Shown: positions 61,001 through 64,000 of the stretch, piece after piece
How positions within the stretch are numbered: position 1 is the first letter of the stretch
Layout of the letters: each line of letters begins with the position of its first letter
Assembly: GCA_013399875.1 (NCBI GenBank)
Contig: VXAZ01001688.1
Coordinates: 320,186-384,185, forward strand
Direction: 5' to 3'
Source: Gymnorhina tibicen
Lineage: Eukaryota > Chordata > Aves > Passeriformes > Artamidae
DNA length: 64,000 nucleotides
Translations under genes and position numbers: made by a program
The notes under the pieces: generated by a model
Told to the model about the DNA's origin: nothing
Seen by the model: only the letters and a program-made list of their open reading frames with translations
Databases searched by the model: none

Positions 61001-62029
61001 TCTCACCACTCTCTAATTTCATCCAACGGTGCTGCTCCACACAACTGATGTGATTTATTGGACTCTCTAGCAGCTAATGTTTTTATTTTGAAATTGTTAT
61101 CTTATTGATTAGATTTTTCATATACTTCACATTTACTTGCTTCTATCTCCTCCAAAACACTTTCCACACTTCATTTTGTCCACAGTGCAGTTCTACTCAC
61201 TTATGTATTATAACACATAATTTTATACAACATAGAGTGAATGCAAAGTTCATGGTCAATTCCAAAGATTAAAAGTAAGATTTAAATTCTCCTGGCTGAA
61301 AGTAACTTCTGAAAAAGTTAATTATTCCTCTTTATCTCAGACTTACCCCTTAAAGCTGTCTGCTAAATCACAAGAGATCTGAAAGGATTTCACTTTTCAC
61401 TCCTGGCCACAGAATGGCACAGCAGAATTTTAAAAGCTCAGATAGTGTGCGAAACGTGAAGAGTTATTGCTACTATTTACAAAGTACCGGGAACAAGTCC
61501 TGCTTTCAATTATTTCTCAAGATACTCCACTGAGTCTGATCCCCTATTGCCCTGCATAATATATACATTTAAATCTACACAAAGTGGGTTAGAAAGCACT
61601 CCTGGTCTGCTCTGCAAACATTTCAGCCTGAAGTGACACCGAAAAAGAGCCACAAGAGAAACACTTGTTTCTAAAAAAGATGCTTTAGGCTAACAGAAAA
61701 TATTATCAATAAACCTTCTGTGTATTTGAGGAGGGGAAAAATAAGCTGTATTTCTAACATGCCCTGTCAAGGCAGCTGGCTACAGTTCTCATTGGGTTTA
61801 GTGGGATGTATTTGGTTTCTGCTGAAAACAGAGTGGAAATGGAACCTGGGTTTCAGAGAATATGTTATTAACATCTCTTATCTCAGAGATTATTATCTCG
61901 TATAACATGATTTCTGAAGCGGTATTAGCCCGGGAAAATCCCAGAGACATGCAGCCTGTGGCTGGGAGAGGTTAAGCACAGTTGTACTCACAGAGAGAGA
62001 GCAGAGGACAAGGAAAAGTACCTGCTCAG
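58070..62029. other. Unique noncoding sequence
   Basis: No gene is recognised across about 4 kb. From 58050 to 59030 there is no open frame of 60 codons. Frames of 60-95 codons elsewhere (59348-59635 -, 59889-60170 +) overlap one another. AT-rich stretches occupy about 61060-61260. Confidence 0.5.
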
Positions 62030-63060
62030 GTCCTCAGGGAGCTGCTGCCCTCAGGCCTTGGGCTCCCTGCAGAGCAGGCTCAGGCCTCAGGTGGGCATGA
62101 GGAGAAGAACTGATCCTGAGAGCCACCTCCAGGCTGGACAGGCTGGAGCAGGGTGACCATCACCCTGCTGGGGGGTCAGGGTGGAGAGAAGGGCCGGTGC
62201 TGGCTGAGGGTCACCCACAGGACTGCGGAGGGTGCCAGCACTGGGCACTGGCCGCAGGGTCCTCGGGGGAGAGTCCAGCGGCCACAGCTGGTTCCAGTGG
62301 GTCTGTCCAGCTCCAGAGGCTGGGAGAGCCAGCAGAGCCGAGCCTTTTTGGGTGCTTTAGCTGTGGGAACCCTCCTGCAGCACATGGTGTTGTGTCCTTA
62401 CAAACGGTGTCAACTCCAATATACAAAGACCCCATGCTCCCATAGAGAAGGCAGGGGAAAGTTCTGTGGGATGTGCTGTGAGAATATCTGCTTCTTGTAC
62501 ACATGGTAAAAAAACACAGGGTTGAATTGGGGTTTTACAGCATTCTTACAAGAGAACTTTGGAGGAGGAGGTTTGTGTCAGCTCCGTGACACGACCTTTG
62601 CAGCAGCCGATGGGCTGATTAGCTCAGCAGCCCATCAAAGCCTCACCACCGCCACTGCCTCCCCCACATCCTTCCCCAGGGCTTTGCTGCCTTACTGCCA
62701 GTGAGTTTTGCAGTAACTCCTGGCTTTCCACAAGCCATTTGGGGTGACTGAATCCAGAATCCCCTCTCTTTTCTCTGCTTGCTCCCAGCAGAGCCCGCGG
62801 AGCCTCGCACACTTTCCCCAGGCACCTCCCTGCTCCCGCGGGGCTGCACCCAGGGCTGCAGGTGAGGCTGCCCAGCACTGTCTGGGCACTGGGAGGGATA
62901 CCCGGGCACCTCCCAGAGCCACAAAGCCTCCTGGCAGGACGAAAGGGAGCAGGATGGCTGCAGTGCTCACATCGGTCATCCCCATGCCCCAACACCCATG
63001 TCCATGGCAGAACAAGGGTTCCGGCACCTTGCACTGCATTAGGCCACACAAGAACATCTC
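62030..63060. other. GC-rich block with hairpin
   Basis: GC content rises clearly relative to the flanks, with moderate CpG, including two CCGCGG sites (about 62796 and 62837). A perfect 10-bp inverted repeat with a 3-nt loop lies at 62147-62169 (AGCAGGGTGA / TCACCCTGCT). A donor-like CAG/GTGAGG is on + with exon end at 62861. Overlapping open frames (152 codons - at 62624-63082; 118 codons + at 62153-62509; 115 codons + at 62744-63091) are the usual effect of GC-rich DNA having few stops, so coding is not supported. It could contain an exon or an old GC-rich repeat that I cannot name. Confidence 0.3.
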
Positions 63061-64000
63061 CACCAGGATGAAATGTTTCCATGTTATCTAATTAGGTGTG
63101 GCCTAATAAATAAGTTAGAGCAGTACTGGATGTTAGAATGCAATCATGCTGCAACTAACAGTTTTTGTCAATCCTACAGGAAAAGAGGCAGCATTGTAAG
63201 TGAGCTGCATTCCCAGCACTGCCTGTTCCTCCCTCCCCCTGCACAAAAAACCAGGGACGCCTTCTGCCAAGAGAAATGGAATCAAATAGCTCCAGACATC
63301 TGTGAGGCTCGTAGTGGAGATTATTTTCCTAGAAATAAGACCATGGATGCCACAGAAAAGTATTGCTTTTCATGTGATAGGATACCAACAACACAGCACT
63401 GAAATTATAAATACTAGAGATGGGGGAACTGCTTACAATAGGGCGTTAAATGGATTCATTTGGCCTCTTGGTTTTTCTTCGTTAATTCTTCATGAGCTGA
63501 TTTGAACAAATACTACTTATTTGACCACTAATTCATGCAAAGACGTTTCTATCTATAGACCACTTGCAAATGATGCACTGCTACTGCTGCCTCACAGCGT
63601 AAACAATCCCATAAATTATATATTATGAACTCTATTTCCTAATCAGAGACTCGCTGAAAACAAAGATGAAGTGCACAAGAAGTGTCACATCCCTTGTGAC
63701 CAAACTCCTGACCATCAAACACAGTGAGAATTCTCATCTCAGTGCAGCTGTGCTCATGTATTCCCAGATTCTTGGTGCAAACACACTTTTGTATCAGTAC
63801 AACTGGCTGGAACAACTCCCATTAACTTCCCAAATGATGAGTTTTTTGGAGCACCACTTTCAAATAATATTACAATTGCAAATATAGTGTGAAGTTTGTG
63901 ACTACAAAATAAATCCTGCTCTATTAAAATAATAAACAAAACTGACAGGATATTAAACTGAGTTTCCATGAAAACAATCCTCTGTGGCCTCCTGTGCAGG
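63061..64000. other. Unique noncoding sequence
   Basis: Composition returns to AT-rich. The 109-codon frame at 63073-63402 (+) has no recognisable domain. Nothing else is seen to the window end. Confidence 0.5.

Noticed and set aside
62147..62169. MicroRNA hairpin
   Set aside because: The stem is only 10 bp with a 3-nt loop and does not extend to a precursor-length fold.
1..64000. tRNA genes
   Set aside because: I looked for B-box-like GGTTCGA/GTTCGAATC words. The few near matches (for example about 57386 and 22409) lack an A box and a cloverleaf.
1..64000. CRISPR array, prokaryotic operons or plasmid features
   Set aside because: The only regular repeats are a spacerless 40-bp tandem array and a 34-bp array. 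CR1 elements and gene-poor composition show vertebrate DNA.
1..64000. Endogenous retrovirus or LTR element
   Set aside because: No paired long direct repeats, primer-binding site, or gag/pol-like frame was seen.

Overview
This window reads as noncoding vertebrate nuclear DNA, most likely from a bird. The best evidence is a 3' end fragment of a CR1 LINE at about 538-769, which carries the typical GGATTGGATGATCTTGGAGG-like tail and ends in ATTCTATGA. A second short CR1 end lies on the opposite strand at about 51324-51390, and an older CR1-like remnant lies at about 26050-26290. Interspersed repeats are sparse and the microsatellites are short, as is usual in birds. Bacterial gene organisation is absent. 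The longest open frame is 211 codons and starts with GTG rather than ATG. I recognise no protein-coding gene, tRNA, rRNA or known ncRNA. The window is best described as intergenic sequence or the interior of a large intron.

Layout. 0-13 kb: unique sequence with the CR1 fragment, an unusual 19-bp exact direct repeat 725 bp apart (4466-4484 and 5191-5209), an AT-rich island near 6.7 kb, a possible decayed membrane-protein reading frame at 11.3-11.6 kb (weak), and a G/T-rich tract at 12.44-12.56 kb. 13-14 kb: a small CpG cluster at 13.28-13.38 kb. 14-39 kb: mostly unique AT-rich sequence with several blocks dense in TAAT cores (22.0-22.5, 23.5-23.8, 27.5-27.8, 28.5-28.6 and 37.8-38.0 kb, the last with a perfect ATGCAAAT octamer). 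These look like conserved noncoding enhancer candidates, but conservation cannot be seen from one sequence. 39.25-39.88 kb: a striking 40-bp minisatellite of about 15.4 copies, with a higher-order block structure and long open stretches in all three forward frames.

40-64 kb: unique sequence with scattered A/C-rich tracts. A GC- and CpG-rich patch at 47.6-48.0 kb contains a four-copy 34-bp minisatellite, an E2F-like/GC-box motif, an ATG in good Kozak context on +, and on - a CCAAT box upstream of a consensus 5' splice site. This patch is the best candidate promoter or first exon in the window. A TAA/TAG microsatellite lies at 50.0 kb and a GC-rich block at 62.0-63.0 kb.

No functional system linking the parts can be shown. 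The most informative objects are the 40-bp array, the 47.6-48.0 kb CpG patch and the TAAT-rich blocks. Tests are listed with each finding. All coordinates were read by eye, so repeat edges may be off by a few bases.
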